Origin: Verrucomicrobiota bacterium
GTDB lineage: Bacteria; Verrucomicrobiota; Verrucomicrobiia; Opitutales; Opitutaceae
Reading direction: 5' to 3'
Length of the DNA: 64,000 nt
Assembly (NCBI GenBank): GCA_016222805.1
Contig: JACRQG010000037.1
Coordinates: forward strand, 62,001 to 126,000
Below, piece after piece: positions 41,672 to 50,728 of the stretch. How positions within the stretch are numbered: the stretch's first letter is position 1; every line of letters begins with the position of its first letter. Below the pieces are notes generated by a model. It saw nothing but the letters and a program-made list of their open reading frames with translations, did no database searches and was not told the DNA's origin. The translations under genes and the position numbers were made by a program.

Positions 41672-42157
41672 TCAACGATCCACGGACACGTGGGGTTGGA
41701 GCACCCGGTAGGCGGCGGCGCCGAGTCCGAAGAGCATCGCGTACACGGCCGCGATGAACGCGAGGCCGCCGTAGAGCCAGATCGGGGGAATGTTGCGCAG
41801 CATGATCCCGACAAAGCCGTTGAGGGCGTCGAAAACCGCGCGCCCGCTTTCCCACCAGGCGATGGGCTGGGCAAAGACAACCTGCAGCGCCGAACCGTCG
41901 ATCCCGCCAACCCCGGCCGCGGCGCCGAGGATCACCATGGCCACCAGCGCAAACGATGCCAGGAGGAAGGCCCCGCGCGCCGGCCAAGGCCAGTGCACGA
42001 AGCTCTGCCGCCACCACGGGAGGTCCACCCGGCGGGAAATCTCGGCAAGGACGCGCTGCTCGAGCGATCGCGGCGCCCGCCGGGCAGGCAGTTCGTGCAG
42101 GGCCCGGTGCACGAGGCGTTCGAGTTCACGTTCGCGGGAATCGGGATTGGGGTTCAT
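41672..42157 (-). CDS. Candidate membrane anti-sigma factor
   Basis: 161 residues. A charged helical N-terminus (RELERLVHRALHELPARRAP) is followed by two or three membrane helices (AFLLASFALVAMVILGAAAGV; LYGGLAFIAAVYAMLFGLG). The start overlaps the ECF sigma stop by 4 nt (ATGA), the arrangement expected of a sigma/anti-sigma pair. It lacks the zinc HxxxCxxC motif of ZAS anti-sigmas, so the role is inferred from position and topology. Confidence 0.6.
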   Translation of the reverse strand: MNPNPDSRERELERLVHRALHELPARRAPRSLEQRVLAEISRRVDLPWWRQSFVHWPWPARGAFLLASFALVAMVILGAAAGVGGIDGSALQVVFAQPIAWWESGRAVFDALNGFVGIMLRNIPPIWLYGGLAFIAAVYAMLFGLGAAAYRVLQPHVSVDR

Positions 42158-42762
42158 GGCTGGGCGGGGTCGAATTGTTCATGGCTGGTGCCGCTGCGCA
42201 GCAGGACCTTCGCCAGGGCGGCCCGTGCGCGCAGGATGTCGGTCTTCACCTTGGCCAGGGACACCCGGAGCGTCCGGGCGATTTCATCGTATGGCATGTC
42301 TTCGAAATGGTAGAGCACCAGGGGCACGCGCTGGTGTTCCGGCAACTCGGCCAGCGCCCGCTCGACCAGCGCCCGGCGCTCTGTCGCGTCAACCTGGGAG
42401 AAAAACGTCTCGGGCGCGGCGAACTCCACCTCCGGGGCCTCGCGGTCGTCGGCGTCGCTGTCTCGCTTGAATTCCGAGAAGAACCGCCAGCGATTGCGAT
42501 AGCGCGAGAGGTGGTTGATCGACAGGTTGGTCGCGACCGTCTTCAGCCAGCCGCCGGCGGTGGGACTGGAGCTGAGGTGGTCGTAGTTTTCGTAGGCCTT
42601 CAGGAAGACTTCCTGCGCGATATCCTCCGCCTGCGCGTCGTTGCCCGTGATCCGCGCCGCCGTGGAAAATACCATGTCTTGGTAGTTGCGCATGAAGGTC
42701 GTGAAATCAGCCGCCTGGCTCACGCCGGCTTCGGTTGTGTGCACTGGAGGGTCATCGTTCAT
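42154..42762 (-). CDS. ECF-type RNA polymerase sigma factor
   Basis: 202 residues. Region 2 is clear (FTTFMRNYQDMVFSTAARI; AEDIAQEVFLKAYENYDHL; WLKTVATNLSINHLSRYRN), as is region 4 (LPEHQRVPLVLYHFEDMPYD; IARTLRVSLAKVKTDILRAR). The spacer between the two is acidic. It would redirect RNA polymerase to a set of genes under control of the membrane protein encoded just downstream. No typical self-promoter was recognised upstream. Confidence 0.92.
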   Translation of the reverse strand: MNDDPPVHTTEAGVSQAADFTTFMRNYQDMVFSTAARITGNDAQAEDIAQEVFLKAYENYDHLSSSPTAGGWLKTVATNLSINHLSRYRNRWRFFSEFKRDSDADDREAPEVEFAAPETFFSQVDATERRALVERALAELPEHQRVPLVLYHFEDMPYDEIARTLRVSLAKVKTDILRARAALAKVLLRSGTSHEQFDPAQP

Positions 42763-43007
42763 GCCCAGAACCCTCCCGGAGTCAGAAAGTCGCAGATTTT
42801 TCCCGGTCTCGCGCAGTCCCCGGCACCTCCCGCCACCCGCGGCCTCGAAAGGGGCTCTCCCGTCTTCATCCTCGGAGGTTCCCTACCCCAGCCCGCGGTT
42901 GGCCGGCAACCCGGTCGGCCTCTACGCCCCGATGAAGGCGTCGCAAGCCATGGTCTCCCCTTCACCTCGAGACTCCTCGGAACGGATGCACCGGCCTGCC
43001 GTGCATG

Positions 43008-43805
43008 CTAGCCCCTGGTTTTTCGGCGTTTCCGAGAGTCAGCCCCCCGGGCTCCCGATGTCCCCGTCGTTTGGAAGACCTGGCGCCGCCCGCCTTCCTC
43101 TCCCAACGCCCAGCGCACGACCGCCAGGGCATGAATCTCGGTGCTGTCGAACAACGGAAGGGAGAAATCATCCGGGCGGAGCAGCAGCGCCAGTTCCGAG
43201 GAGGCCAGCACGATTCCCTGCGCCCCCCGAGCCCGGAGGTTGCGCGCCAGCCGCAACAGCGTCGCCCGGGACTCCTCGCGGACCACGCCCCGGCAAAGCT
43301 CCCCATAGATGATCCGATCCAGGCCGTCGAATTCGGCCGGATCCGGGGTCAGGATCTGCACCGGCAATCGCCGGCTCCCTCCCGTGGCTGCCGGTCGTTC
43401 CAGCAGGAAATCATGCTCGAGCGTGAAACGCGTCCCCACCAGGCCGAGGCGGTTGACGCGGGCGGCCCGCGCCTCCGCGAGCACGGCATCCCCGATGTGC
43501 AGGACGGGGATGTCCACCGCGGCGGCGACGGCTTCCACGACGTAGTGCATGAGGTTGGAACACAGCACCACGGCCTCCGCTCCGGCGCGCTCGAGCATCC
43601 GGGCCGCCTCGGCGAGGGCCGCCCCCGCATCGTTCCAGCGATTGGCCTGGACCAGAGAATCGATGGCCTGGAACTCCAGGCTGTTCACCACCAGCCGGGC
43701 GGAATGCAGGCTGCCGTACCGGTTCCGCACCTCCTCGTTGATGAGCCGGTAGTACAGGACCGTCGACTCCCAGCCGATGCCGCCGATGAGGCCGAGACAT
43801 TTCAT
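43008..43805 (-). CDS. Aspartate/glutamate racemase-family protein
   Basis: 265 residues, with the family opening KCLGLIGGIGWESTVLYY and the first active-site region VVLCSNLMHYV (Cys82). At the place of the second catalytic Cys (normally GCTE) the sequence reads ASSE, with Ser202 in place of Cys. Two-base racemisation needs both Cys, so the enzyme may act differently (isomerase, decarboxylase or a one-sided racemase) or be inactive. ATG 43805 is the family start. A short basic tail (ADSRKRRKTRG) lies beyond the domain. It is divergent from putA. Confidence 0.78.
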   Translation of the reverse strand: MKCLGLIGGIGWESTVLYYRLINEEVRNRYGSLHSARLVVNSLEFQAIDSLVQANRWNDAGAALAEAARMLERAGAEAVVLCSNLMHYVVEAVAAAVDIPVLHIGDAVLAEARAARVNRLGLVGTRFTLEHDFLLERPAATGGSRRLPVQILTPDPAEFDGLDRIIYGELCRGVVREESRATLLRLARNLRARGAQGIVLASSELALLLRPDDFSLPLFDSTEIHALAVVRWALGEEGGRRQVFQTTGTSGARGADSRKRRKTRG

Positions 43806-44047
43806 GGATTGGTGAAACGGCGGAACCAACCACCGTACCGCCTGAGTTGGCGGTTTTTCCGGCGCAACGCAATCCGCCCGCGCGGGTGCCTCGACCCCGC
43901 CGCCTCCCGTTTCCGCCAAGCCGCAACTCGCCTGAGGCCGGGACTATCATGCTACCCTATGTCTGGAATAAGGGCGGTTGAATCGCGCTCCACCGGTTTC
44001 CTGTCCGGTTGCGACCTCCGCCGATCGCGCCCGAAAACTCGACCACC

Positions 44048-47000
44048 ATGAGTGCATCCCCCACGCCCCCCACCCCTGGATTCCTCCCCGTCGACCCCAG
44101 CCTCGAAACCCGCGTCCGGGCCATCGGCGACGAGATCTTCGCCGCGATGGACGCCTCCCCGGCGCCGGGAATTTTCTCCAAGAAGGGCGCCTACGCCCGT
44201 GTGATGGATTGGGCGATGAAGGACCCCGCCTTCAAGACCCAGCTGTTCCGCTTCGTCGACGTCCTCCCCACCCTCAAGTCGAGCGCCGAGATTGTGCGGC
44301 ACCTGCAAGAATACCTCGGCGACAAGGCGGTCGAACTCAACCCGGCGATGAAGGCCGGCCTGGCCGCCTCCTCTTTTGCCCCCTCCCTGGTCGCCGGGCC
44401 GGTGAAGGCCAATGTCGAGGCCATGGCCGCGCAATTCGTGGCCGGCGTAACTCCCGCCGACCTCGTCCGCCAGGTCCGACGCAATGCCGACCGCGGCCTT
44501 GCCACCACCATCGACCTCCTCGGCGAGACCGTCGTCAGCGAGCAGGAGGCCGACACCTTCCTGCGCCGCAACCTCGAGGTGCTGGACACCCTCTCCGCGG
44601 CCCTAGCCCGGGACCCGCGCCGCGCCGCGAGCGACGTGGGACCGGCGGATCTTCCCCTCCCGCGCCTGAACCTCTCGATCAAGATCTCCGCCCTCACCCC
44701 GGACGTCCATCCCGCCGACCCAGAGAACTCCCTCGTCGCCCTCAAGCACCGGCTCCGCCCGATCCTCCGCCGCGCCGCCGCGGTCGGCGCCTTCGTGAAC
44801 TTCGACATGGAGAGCTACAAGCTGAAGGATCTCACGCTCGCGCTCTTCCGGTCGATCCTCGAGGAAGAGGAGTTCGCCTCCGCCGCGGGGACGCCGGCGA
44901 GGTACGGGATCGCCCTCCAGGCCTACCTGCGCGACGCCGAGCGCGACCTGCGCGACCTTCTCGCCTGGTCCCGCCGCCAACGCCTTCCGATCGGCATCCG
45001 GCTCGTGAAAGGGGCCTATTGGGACTACGAGACGATCCTCGCGCGGCAGCGGGAATGGCCCTCCCCCGTCTGGAGCCGCAAGCCGGAGTCCGACGCGAAT
45101 TTCGAGAAGCTCTCCCTCCTGCTCCTGGAAAACCACGACCTGGTGACCGCCGCCTTTGCGTCGCACAACGTCCGCTCCTGCGCCCATGCCCTCGCCCAGG
45201 CGGAACGCCTCGGGGTTGATCCCCGTGCCTTCGAGTTCCAGGCCCTGTACGGCATGGCGGACGAACTCAAGGCCGCGCTCCTGCAGCGCGGTCACCGCGT
45301 CCGCGAGTACTGTGCGATCGGCGAACTCCTGCCCGGCATGGCCTACCTCGTGCGACGCCTCCTCGAAAACACCAGCAACGAAGGCTTCCTGCGGCAGAAG
45401 AACCTGGGAGAGGCGAGCAAGGAACAACTGCTGGCCAACCCCACCCTGCTGCTCGCGGGTGAGGGCGCCCCGGCCGCGCCGGCCGCCTCCCTGGGCGGAG
45501 CCCCGTTGGCCACTCCGGCGCACCCGGCCGTAGTGCGACCGCCGGTCTTCCGCAACGCGCCCAACACCGACTTCACGCTCGCCGCGAACCGCGAGCGCCA
45601 GCGGGCCGCGCTGCGCGACTTCACGGCCCAGCGCCTCGGCCGCAAATGCCCGCCCGTCATCGACGGCCGGCGCCTCGGCGACCGTCCCTTCGTTCCCTCC
45701 GTCAACCCCGCCCACCCGGACCAGATCGTCGGGTACTGGGGCAAAGGCACCGTCGCCGATGCCGAGGCCGCCGTGACCGCCGCCGCCGCTTTCTTTCACC
45801 GTTGGCGTGCCACGCCGGTGGAGGAGCGGGCGCGGCTGCTGGAACGCGCCGCGGATCTGCTCGAGGCGCGCCGTTTCGAGGCCAACTCCCTGCTCATCCT
45901 CGAGGCCGCCAAGCCGTGGATGGAAGCCGACGGCGACACCTCCGAAGCCATCGATTTTCTGCGCTACTACGCCCTCGAGATTCGCCGGCTGGCGCAGCCT
46001 GTGATGACACAACCCGTGCCCGGCGAACGCTGCGTCCAGCTCTGGACGCCGCGGGGCGTGGGCGTGGCGATCGCACCGTGGAATTTCCCGCTGGCGATCC
46101 TCACCGGCCTCACGGTCGCCCCGCTCGTGGCGGGCAACTGCGTGATTATGAAGCCGGCCCGGCAGACCTCTATCCTCGGTGCCTACCTGATGGATCTGCT
46201 GCTCGAGGCCGGTGTCCCCGCCGGCGCGCTGCACTATCTTCCGTGTTCCGGCGCGGATGCCGGCGCCCACCTCGTCGCGCATCCCAAGGTCGACTTCATC
46301 GCGTTCACGGGTTCCCGCGAGGTCGGATGCGGCATCTGGGAGCAGGCCGGCCGCACGCGGCCCGGCCAGCTCAACCTCAAGAAAGTGGTCTGCGAAATGG
46401 GCGGCAAGAACGCCATGATCATCGACGCCGACGCGGATCTCGACGAGGCGATCCCGGCGGCGCTCGCGAGCGCGTTCGGCTACGCCGGCCAGAAGTGCTC
46501 GGCGCTCTCCCGGCTGATTGTGCATGCGGACATCCACGACGATTTCGTGACCCGATTCCTCGCCGCCTGCGCGTCGGTGCCCGTCGGCGATCCCGCCCGC
46601 CCGGGCACGATCGTCAATCCCGTGATCGATGCGGCCGCGCAGGCGTCGATCCTCCGCTACATCGAGGCGGGGAAGCGGGACAGTAAGCTCGCCTGGCAGG
46701 CGGAGCTCCCACCGGATCTCGTGGCCAGCGGGGGCTACTACGTGCCTCCGACCGTGTTCACCGGCTGCCGCCCCGAGCATGCCCTCGTGCGCGAGGAGAT
46801 CTTCGGTCCCGTGCTCGCCATCCTCCGGGCCCGCGATCTCGACGAGGCCTTCGCCTTCGCCAACGACTGCGACTACGCCCTGACGGGAGGATTCTTCTCC
46901 CGGAGTCCACGGGCGCTCGAACGGGCGCGCGAGGAGTTCCTGGTCGGCAACCTCTACCTCAACCGCGGATGCACCGGCGCCATCGTGCAACGGCATCCCT

Positions 47001-47128
47001 TCGGCGGTTTCCGGATGAGCGGAGGCGGCACCAAGGCCGGCGGACGCGAATACCTCGAGAACTTCCTCTTCCCGCGGCTCGTCGCCGAGAACGTCCTCCG
47101 CCGGGGTTTCACCCCGCCCGAGGAATAG
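44048..47128 (+). CDS. putA: Bifunctional proline dehydrogenase / P5C dehydrogenase (PutA)
   Basis: Oxidises proline to glutamate in two steps; 1026 residues. The N-terminal half has the PRODH barrel with LNLSIKISALTPDVHP, FVNFDMESYKLKDL and PIGIRLVKGAYWDYE. The C-terminal half is an aldehyde dehydrogenase with the NAD region (IAPWNFPLAILTGL), general-base Glu (CEMGGKNAMII) and catalytic Cys817 (GYAGQKCSALSRL). The DNA-binding ribbon-helix-helix domain of regulatory PutA is absent, so it is likely enzymatic only. It is divergent from the racemase gene. Confidence 0.95.
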   Translation: MSASPTPPTPGFLPVDPSLETRVRAIGDEIFAAMDASPAPGIFSKKGAYARVMDWAMKDPAFKTQLFRFVDVLPTLKSSAEIVRHLQEYLGDKAVELNPAMKAGLAASSFAPSLVAGPVKANVEAMAAQFVAGVTPADLVRQVRRNADRGLATTIDLLGETVVSEQEADTFLRRNLEVLDTLSAALARDPRRAASDVGPADLPLPRLNLSIKISALTPDVHPADPENSLVALKHRLRPILRRAAAVGAFVNFDMESYKLKDLTLALFRSILEEEEFASAAGTPARYGIALQAYLRDAERDLRDLLAWSRRQRLPIGIRLVKGAYWDYETILARQREWPSPVWSRKPESDANFEKLSLLLLENHDLVTAAFASHNVRSCAHALAQAERLGVDPRAFEFQALYGMADELKAALLQRGHRVREYCAIGELLPGMAYLVRRLLENTSNEGFLRQKNLGEASKEQLLANPTLLLAGEGAPAAPAASLGGAPLATPAHPAVVRPPVFRNAPNTDFTLAANRERQRAALRDFTAQRLGRKCPPVIDGRRLGDRPFVPSVNPAHPDQIVGYWGKGTVADAEAAVTAAAAFFHRWRATPVEERARLLERAADLLEARRFEANSLLILEAAKPWMEADGDTSEAIDFLRYYALEIRRLAQPVMTQPVPGERCVQLWTPRGVGVAIAPWNFPLAILTGLTVAPLVAGNCVIMKPARQTSILGAYLMDLLLEAGVPAGALHYLPCSGADAGAHLVAHPKVDFIAFTGSREVGCGIWEQAGRTRPGQLNLKKVVCEMGGKNAMIIDADADLDEAIPAALASAFGYAGQKCSALSRLIVHADIHDDFVTRFLAACASVPVGDPARPGTIVNPVIDAAAQASILRYIEAGKRDSKLAWQAELPPDLVASGGYYVPPTVFTGCRPEHALVREEIFGPVLAILRARDLDEAFAFANDCDYALTGGFFSRSPRALERAREEFLVGNLYLNRGCTGAIVQRHPFGGFRMSGGGTKAGGREYLENFLFPRLVAENVLRRGFTPPEE

Positions 47129-47140
47129 TCACACACGGCG

Positions 47141-47177
47141 CCGGTGCGCGTCCGATCGAGTCCGGGCGACGCACCGG
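47141..47177. terminator. Possible bidirectional terminator hairpin
   Basis: CCGGTGCG (47141-47148) and CGCACCGG (47170-47177) pair perfectly across a 21-nt loop, 13 nt after the putA stop and 25 nt before the HDOD gene's stop. There is no T-run, so it would be a weak or Rho-assisted terminator. Confidence 0.35.
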
Positions 47178-47201
47178 TGGCGTCCCCATTCGGGCGTTCG
47201 C

Positions 47202-48035
47202 TTACGCCACGCTGGCGCAGAGCAGGTTGAAGTGCCGGCGCGCCCGCTCGGCGCACTCGTTCAAATCGGCCTCGGAGACATCGGCCAGGGTCAGCTTCGC
47301 CGGCGAGCACTCCCAGTCGCCCATCTCCCCCGGCAAATCGAGGCCGAAACGGGCCACCACGCCGCAGGCAAGGTTCAGCACGCAGCCGGCCACATTGGAA
47401 CCGTCGGCATTGGCCAGAGGCTCGAAATGCCCCTCGATCGCCTCCGTGATTTCGGAAGGAAAGCGCCAGTACGACAGCAGTTCCACGGTCACTTCCGCCG
47501 AGCTGATGCCAAAGGTCCGCCGCTCCCATTCGGCCACAACCGGCCACTCCGCCTCCCCGGGATACACGTGGCCGGTGGAGGCACCATCGAGAATCACGCG
47601 GCCAATCGTGCGCAGCAGCCCCGCCGAATAGGCCAGTCCCGGATCGCGTTCCGCCCGCTCCGCGAGCAATTCCGCCGCCGCGGCGGTGGCCACCGCGTTC
47701 TCCCACAGGCGGCTCGCCGCCAGCCGGTACGTCGGAAGGTCCCGCTGGCAGACGTTCTTGGCCGCCGCCAGGGCCACCAGTCGCACCAGTTCCCCCAGGC
47801 CCACCCGGCCGACCGCCAGATCCAGATTCTGGGTCGGCTCGCGAACGCCAAAGAGCACGCTGTTGCTCAGGCGCACGACGTGAAAGGTCAGCGCCGGGTC
47901 GAGCCGGATCAGCTTGGTGATTTCATCGAGCGTGGTTTCAGGTTCGAGCAGCAGTGCCCGCAGGCGGCTGAAGGTCGCGAGCGCCGGCGCCAGTTTGTTG
48001 CCCAAGGCGATGATGTTCTCTCGGGAAAGGGTCAT
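47202..48035 (-). CDS. HDOD-domain regulatory protein
   Basis: 277 residues of the HDOD class (a metal-free HD-like signalling fold). It has LRALLLEPETTLDEITKLIR and DPALTFHVVRLSNSVLFGV near the start, then the middle core (LWENAVATAAAAELLAERAE; GLLRTIGRVILDG; WEVELLSYWRFPSEITEAIE-like region). These proteins act in signalling rather than nucleotide cleavage. The catalytic HD pair is not intact, as is normal for HDOD. ATG 48035 chosen because the residues before it are low complexity. It is convergent with putA. Confidence 0.82.
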   Translation of the reverse strand: MTLSRENIIALGNKLAPALATFSRLRALLLEPETTLDEITKLIRLDPALTFHVVRLSNSVLFGVREPTQNLDLAVGRVGLGELVRLVALAAAKNVCQRDLPTYRLAASRLWENAVATAAAAELLAERAERDPGLAYSAGLLRTIGRVILDGASTGHVYPGEAEWPVVAEWERRTFGISSAEVTVELLSYWRFPSEITEAIEGHFEPLANADGSNVAGCVLNLACGVVARFGLDLPGEMGDWECSPAKLTLADVSEADLNECAERARRHFNLLCASVA

Positions 48036-48144
48036 GGTCGTAGGAGCAGGGCGTGCCGCCTTCTTCTCGGCACATCCCGCCCGCAACCTAAGTGCCCTCC
48101 CGTCAAAACATCGTAATTCGCAGTGGTGCGCCAAACCCGGGCCT

Positions 48145-48939
48145 TCAAAAATCGATCGTCTTCAGCGTGCCGATCTTCACCTCGAAGCGCTCGTCGTAGG
48201 GTTTGACCCGTTTCAATTCGGTGCGCTTCAGATCCAGCGACCCGCCGCCGCCGAAAAAGAGGATCGACCAGTCCGCGTCGCCGGTGATCGCCTGCAGGGT
48301 CGGCGGATGCTTGGGATCCACCTGCGCAAACTCGAGACTGGCGTCACCCGACTTGACCTTCACCACCAGCTTGGACCGGAAGGACTCCCGCAGCAGCACC
48401 GAGATGTTCTCCAGCCGGCTGCCCTCGCGCGTGAGCCGGGCGTGGACCTGGAACTTCTCGGGCGGGAACCGTTCGTTGCCCGCCTTCAGCAGCGGAATCT
48501 CGAACACCCGATGGGTGGGCGTCTCACTCGCAATGAACGATTTCCCCACGTCGAGCACCTCTCCCAGGCTGGGGTAGCGCTTGCGGTTCGAGGCGGGCCG
48601 CTCCGGATCGGCCTCCTCGCCCTTGCGACGGAACTTCGTCTGCTCCCGCGCCGTGGGCTCCCGACCGTCTATCTTCAGCGGAGTCCACTGCTCCGCATAG
48701 GGCCGGGAGGGGTCGTAGCGCACGACCTGCTCGGACTTCACCCGCCCCTTGCTGTCGCGGATGATGCGGTGCTCCGTGTACGCCCAGCGCCGAAGGTCGT
48801 CCGCCACCTTGTGCAGCGAGTCATTCAGGAACGACAGCTCCTCCGGCGTCGCGGGCCGGGGCGTGGCCTGGAGGACGGCCGCCCCGCCGCCAAGCAGGAG
48901 CTGGGCGTGCAGGAGGAGCATCGGAAGGTACCGTCGCAT
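48145..48939 (-). CDS. Secreted hypothetical protein
   Basis: 264 residues with a signal peptide (LLLHAQLLLGGGAAVLQA). The mature part is charged and mixed alpha/beta (LSFLNDSLHKVADDLRRWAY; RVKSEQVVRYDPSRPYAEQW; SKLVVKVKSGDASLEF), without a family I can name. It ends in a basic strand region (VKIGTLKTIDF). It lies between the HDOD gene and the divergent PPi-PFK gene. The function is unknown. Confidence 0.65.
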   Translation of the reverse strand: MRRYLPMLLLHAQLLLGGGAAVLQATPRPATPEELSFLNDSLHKVADDLRRWAYTEHRIIRDSKGRVKSEQVVRYDPSRPYAEQWTPLKIDGREPTAREQTKFRRKGEEADPERPASNRKRYPSLGEVLDVGKSFIASETPTHRVFEIPLLKAGNERFPPEKFQVHARLTREGSRLENISVLLRESFRSKLVVKVKSGDASLEFAQVDPKHPPTLQAITGDADWSILFFGGGGSLDLKRTELKRVKPYDERFEVKIGTLKTIDF

Positions 48940-49107
48940 GTGGGAAGGCGGGTGCCGGGAAATCTCGACCGGGCCGGGCAGCTGCGCAAGCACTTCGACG
49001 CCCCCCACCTCCACGGCCCCGCCTCAAAAGGTGCGCGGCCAAACGAAAAAAATGCGGGGCCCCCCGCCTTGCCTGCCCGGCGGGATTCCTGCTTCCCTCT
49101 CCCACCT

Positions 49108-50337
49108 ATGCGTCCCAAGAAAGTCGCCATCCTGACCGCCGGGGGCCTGGCTCCCTGCTTGAGCGCCGCCATCGCGGACCTCGTCGAGCGTTACAGTGCG
49201 ATCGCTCCCGAAGTGGACATCCTCTGCTACCGCGGAGGCTACAAAGGCCTCCTCCTCGGAGACAGCATCGCGGTCACTCCCGCCGACCGGGCCATGGCCG
49301 GCGTGCTGCGCCTGCATGGCGGCAGCCCCATCGGCAACAGCCGCGTGAAGCTGACCAACGTCAAGGACTGCGTGAAGCGCGGCCTGGTCAAGGAAGGGCA
49401 GGATCCCCTCAAGGTGGCCGCCGAGCAGCTGGTCAAGGACCAGGTCGACGTCCTCCACACCATCGGTGGCGACGACACCAACACCACCGCGGCCGACCTC
49501 GCGGCCTACCTCGCCAAGAACAACTATCAGCTGACCGTCATCGGCCTGCCCAAGACCATCGACAACGACGTCGTGCCGATCCGCCAGAGCCTGGGGGCGT
49601 GGACTGCCGCTGAGGAAGGCGCCCGGTTCTTCGCCCAGGTCGTGGCCGAGCACGGCGCCAACCCGCGCATGCTCATCGTCCACGAGGTCATGGGCCGCAA
49701 CTGCGGCTGGCTCACCGCCGCCACCGCGCGGGACTACGTGCGCCGCCTGGACAAGACCGCCTTCGCGCCGGGCTTCGGGCTCACCCGCGACCGCCTGATG
49801 GTCCACGGTGTGTACCTGCCCGAACTCACCCTCGACATCGCCGCGGAGGCCCAGCGCCTCAAGGGCGTCATGGACCGCGTCGGCAACGTCAACCTGTTCG
49901 TGAGCGAGGGCGCCGGCGTCGACAGCATTGTCGCCGAAATGACTGCGCGCGGCCAGGAGGTCCCGCGTGACGCGTTCGGCCATGTGAAGCTCGACGCCGT
50001 GAACCCGGGCAAGTGGTTCGGCGATCAGTTCGCCAAGATGATGGGGGCCGAGAAGGTGCTGGTGCAGAAGAGCGGTTACTTCTCGCGCGCCGCCCCGGCC
50101 AATGCCGCCGACCTCGCCCTCATCAAGCAGTGCTGCCACCACGCGGTGGAGTGCGCGCTGCGACGTGAAAGCGGCGTCGTCGGCCAGGACGAAGACAAGG
50201 GCGACGCGCTGCGGGCCATCGAGTTCCCGCGCATCAAGGGCGGCAAGCCCTTCGACGTGCGCGCTCCGTGGTTCGGCGAGTTGCTGGCGACGATCGGCCA
50301 GCCCATGTCCGCCCTCGCCCCCGTCAAGGGGCACTAG
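49108..50337 (+). CDS. Pyrophosphate-dependent 6-phosphofructokinase
   Basis: Phosphorylates fructose-6-phosphate using pyrophosphate instead of ATP, reversibly. 409 residues. The fold opens KKVAILTAGGLAPCLSAAI; the phosphate-binding signature is LHTIGGDDTNTTAADLA, where the second Asp is the mark of PPi-dependent enzymes. The fructose-6-phosphate site is LPKTIDNDVVPI, with VHEVMGRNCGWL beyond it. A substrate-closing tail is complete (QPMSALAPVKGH). It would save ATP in glycolysis. ATG 49108 chosen because the upstream open region lies in a neighbouring gene's antisense. Confidence 0.93.
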   Translation: MRPKKVAILTAGGLAPCLSAAIADLVERYSAIAPEVDILCYRGGYKGLLLGDSIAVTPADRAMAGVLRLHGGSPIGNSRVKLTNVKDCVKRGLVKEGQDPLKVAAEQLVKDQVDVLHTIGGDDTNTTAADLAAYLAKNNYQLTVIGLPKTIDNDVVPIRQSLGAWTAAEEGARFFAQVVAEHGANPRMLIVHEVMGRNCGWLTAATARDYVRRLDKTAFAPGFGLTRDRLMVHGVYLPELTLDIAAEAQRLKGVMDRVGNVNLFVSEGAGVDSIVAEMTARGQEVPRDAFGHVKLDAVNPGKWFGDQFAKMMGAEKVLVQKSGYFSRAAPANAADLALIKQCCHHAVECALRRESGVVGQDEDKGDALRAIEFPRIKGGKPFDVRAPWFGELLATIGQPMSALAPVKGH

Positions 50338-50728
50338 AGCGCTCTCCGTTCTACCGTCGCCGCGCTTGAGCCATCGGCGCAAGCGCGGCCGTTGGCGGAC
50401 CACGTCGTCACCTGTCCGTTCCAGGACGGGTGTCCTTTTTCGCCCTGCAGGGTCGAACGTCTCCTGCGTTCGATCCTCTTCTGCCTGGGCAGTTTCTCCC
50501 CTGGCGTCCACCCGCCGAAGCGCGCCGATCCCCGGGAAGCTCCCTCTTCGTCGCGGTCTTCCTCCCGGTTGGCGACGGTAGCCGGCCGCGGCGAGGACGG
50601 CCCGGGAGAGGCGCGCATTTACCTCGGTTTTGCAACCGGGCGCTCGACTTTGGCCCCGGTTCACAAAAACTTCCCCCAGCCCCGGATTCTTCCCTCTGGT
50701 TTCCCACCAACTCCCGTCTGCTGCGCCC
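50338..50728. other. 391-nt intergenic region, no gene seen
   Basis: Between PPi-PFK and the DUF1800 gene. Apart from a strong hairpin at 50359-50389, I see only GC-rich open frames without coding character. The last 30 nt include pyrimidine-rich DNA before the ATG at 50729. Confidence 0.4.
50359..50389 (+). terminator. Hairpin just after the PPi-PFK gene
   Basis: GCCGCGCTTG and CAAGCGCGGC form a perfect 10-bp stem with an 11-nt loop, 22 nt after the stop codon. It has no T-run, but its position suggests 3' end protection or termination. Confidence 0.5.

Noticed and set aside
43838-43858. Short stem (CCGCC-GGCGG) followed by TTTTT in the divergent racemase-putA gap
   Set aside because: A 5-bp stem is weak, and on the plus strand it lies upstream of putA where no transcript needs ending; an attenuator is possible but unsupported.
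47914-49107. A long upstream extension of the PPi-PFK frame
   Set aside because: It overlaps two minus-strand genes and is Arg/Pro-rich. The phosphofructokinase fold begins right at ATG 49108.
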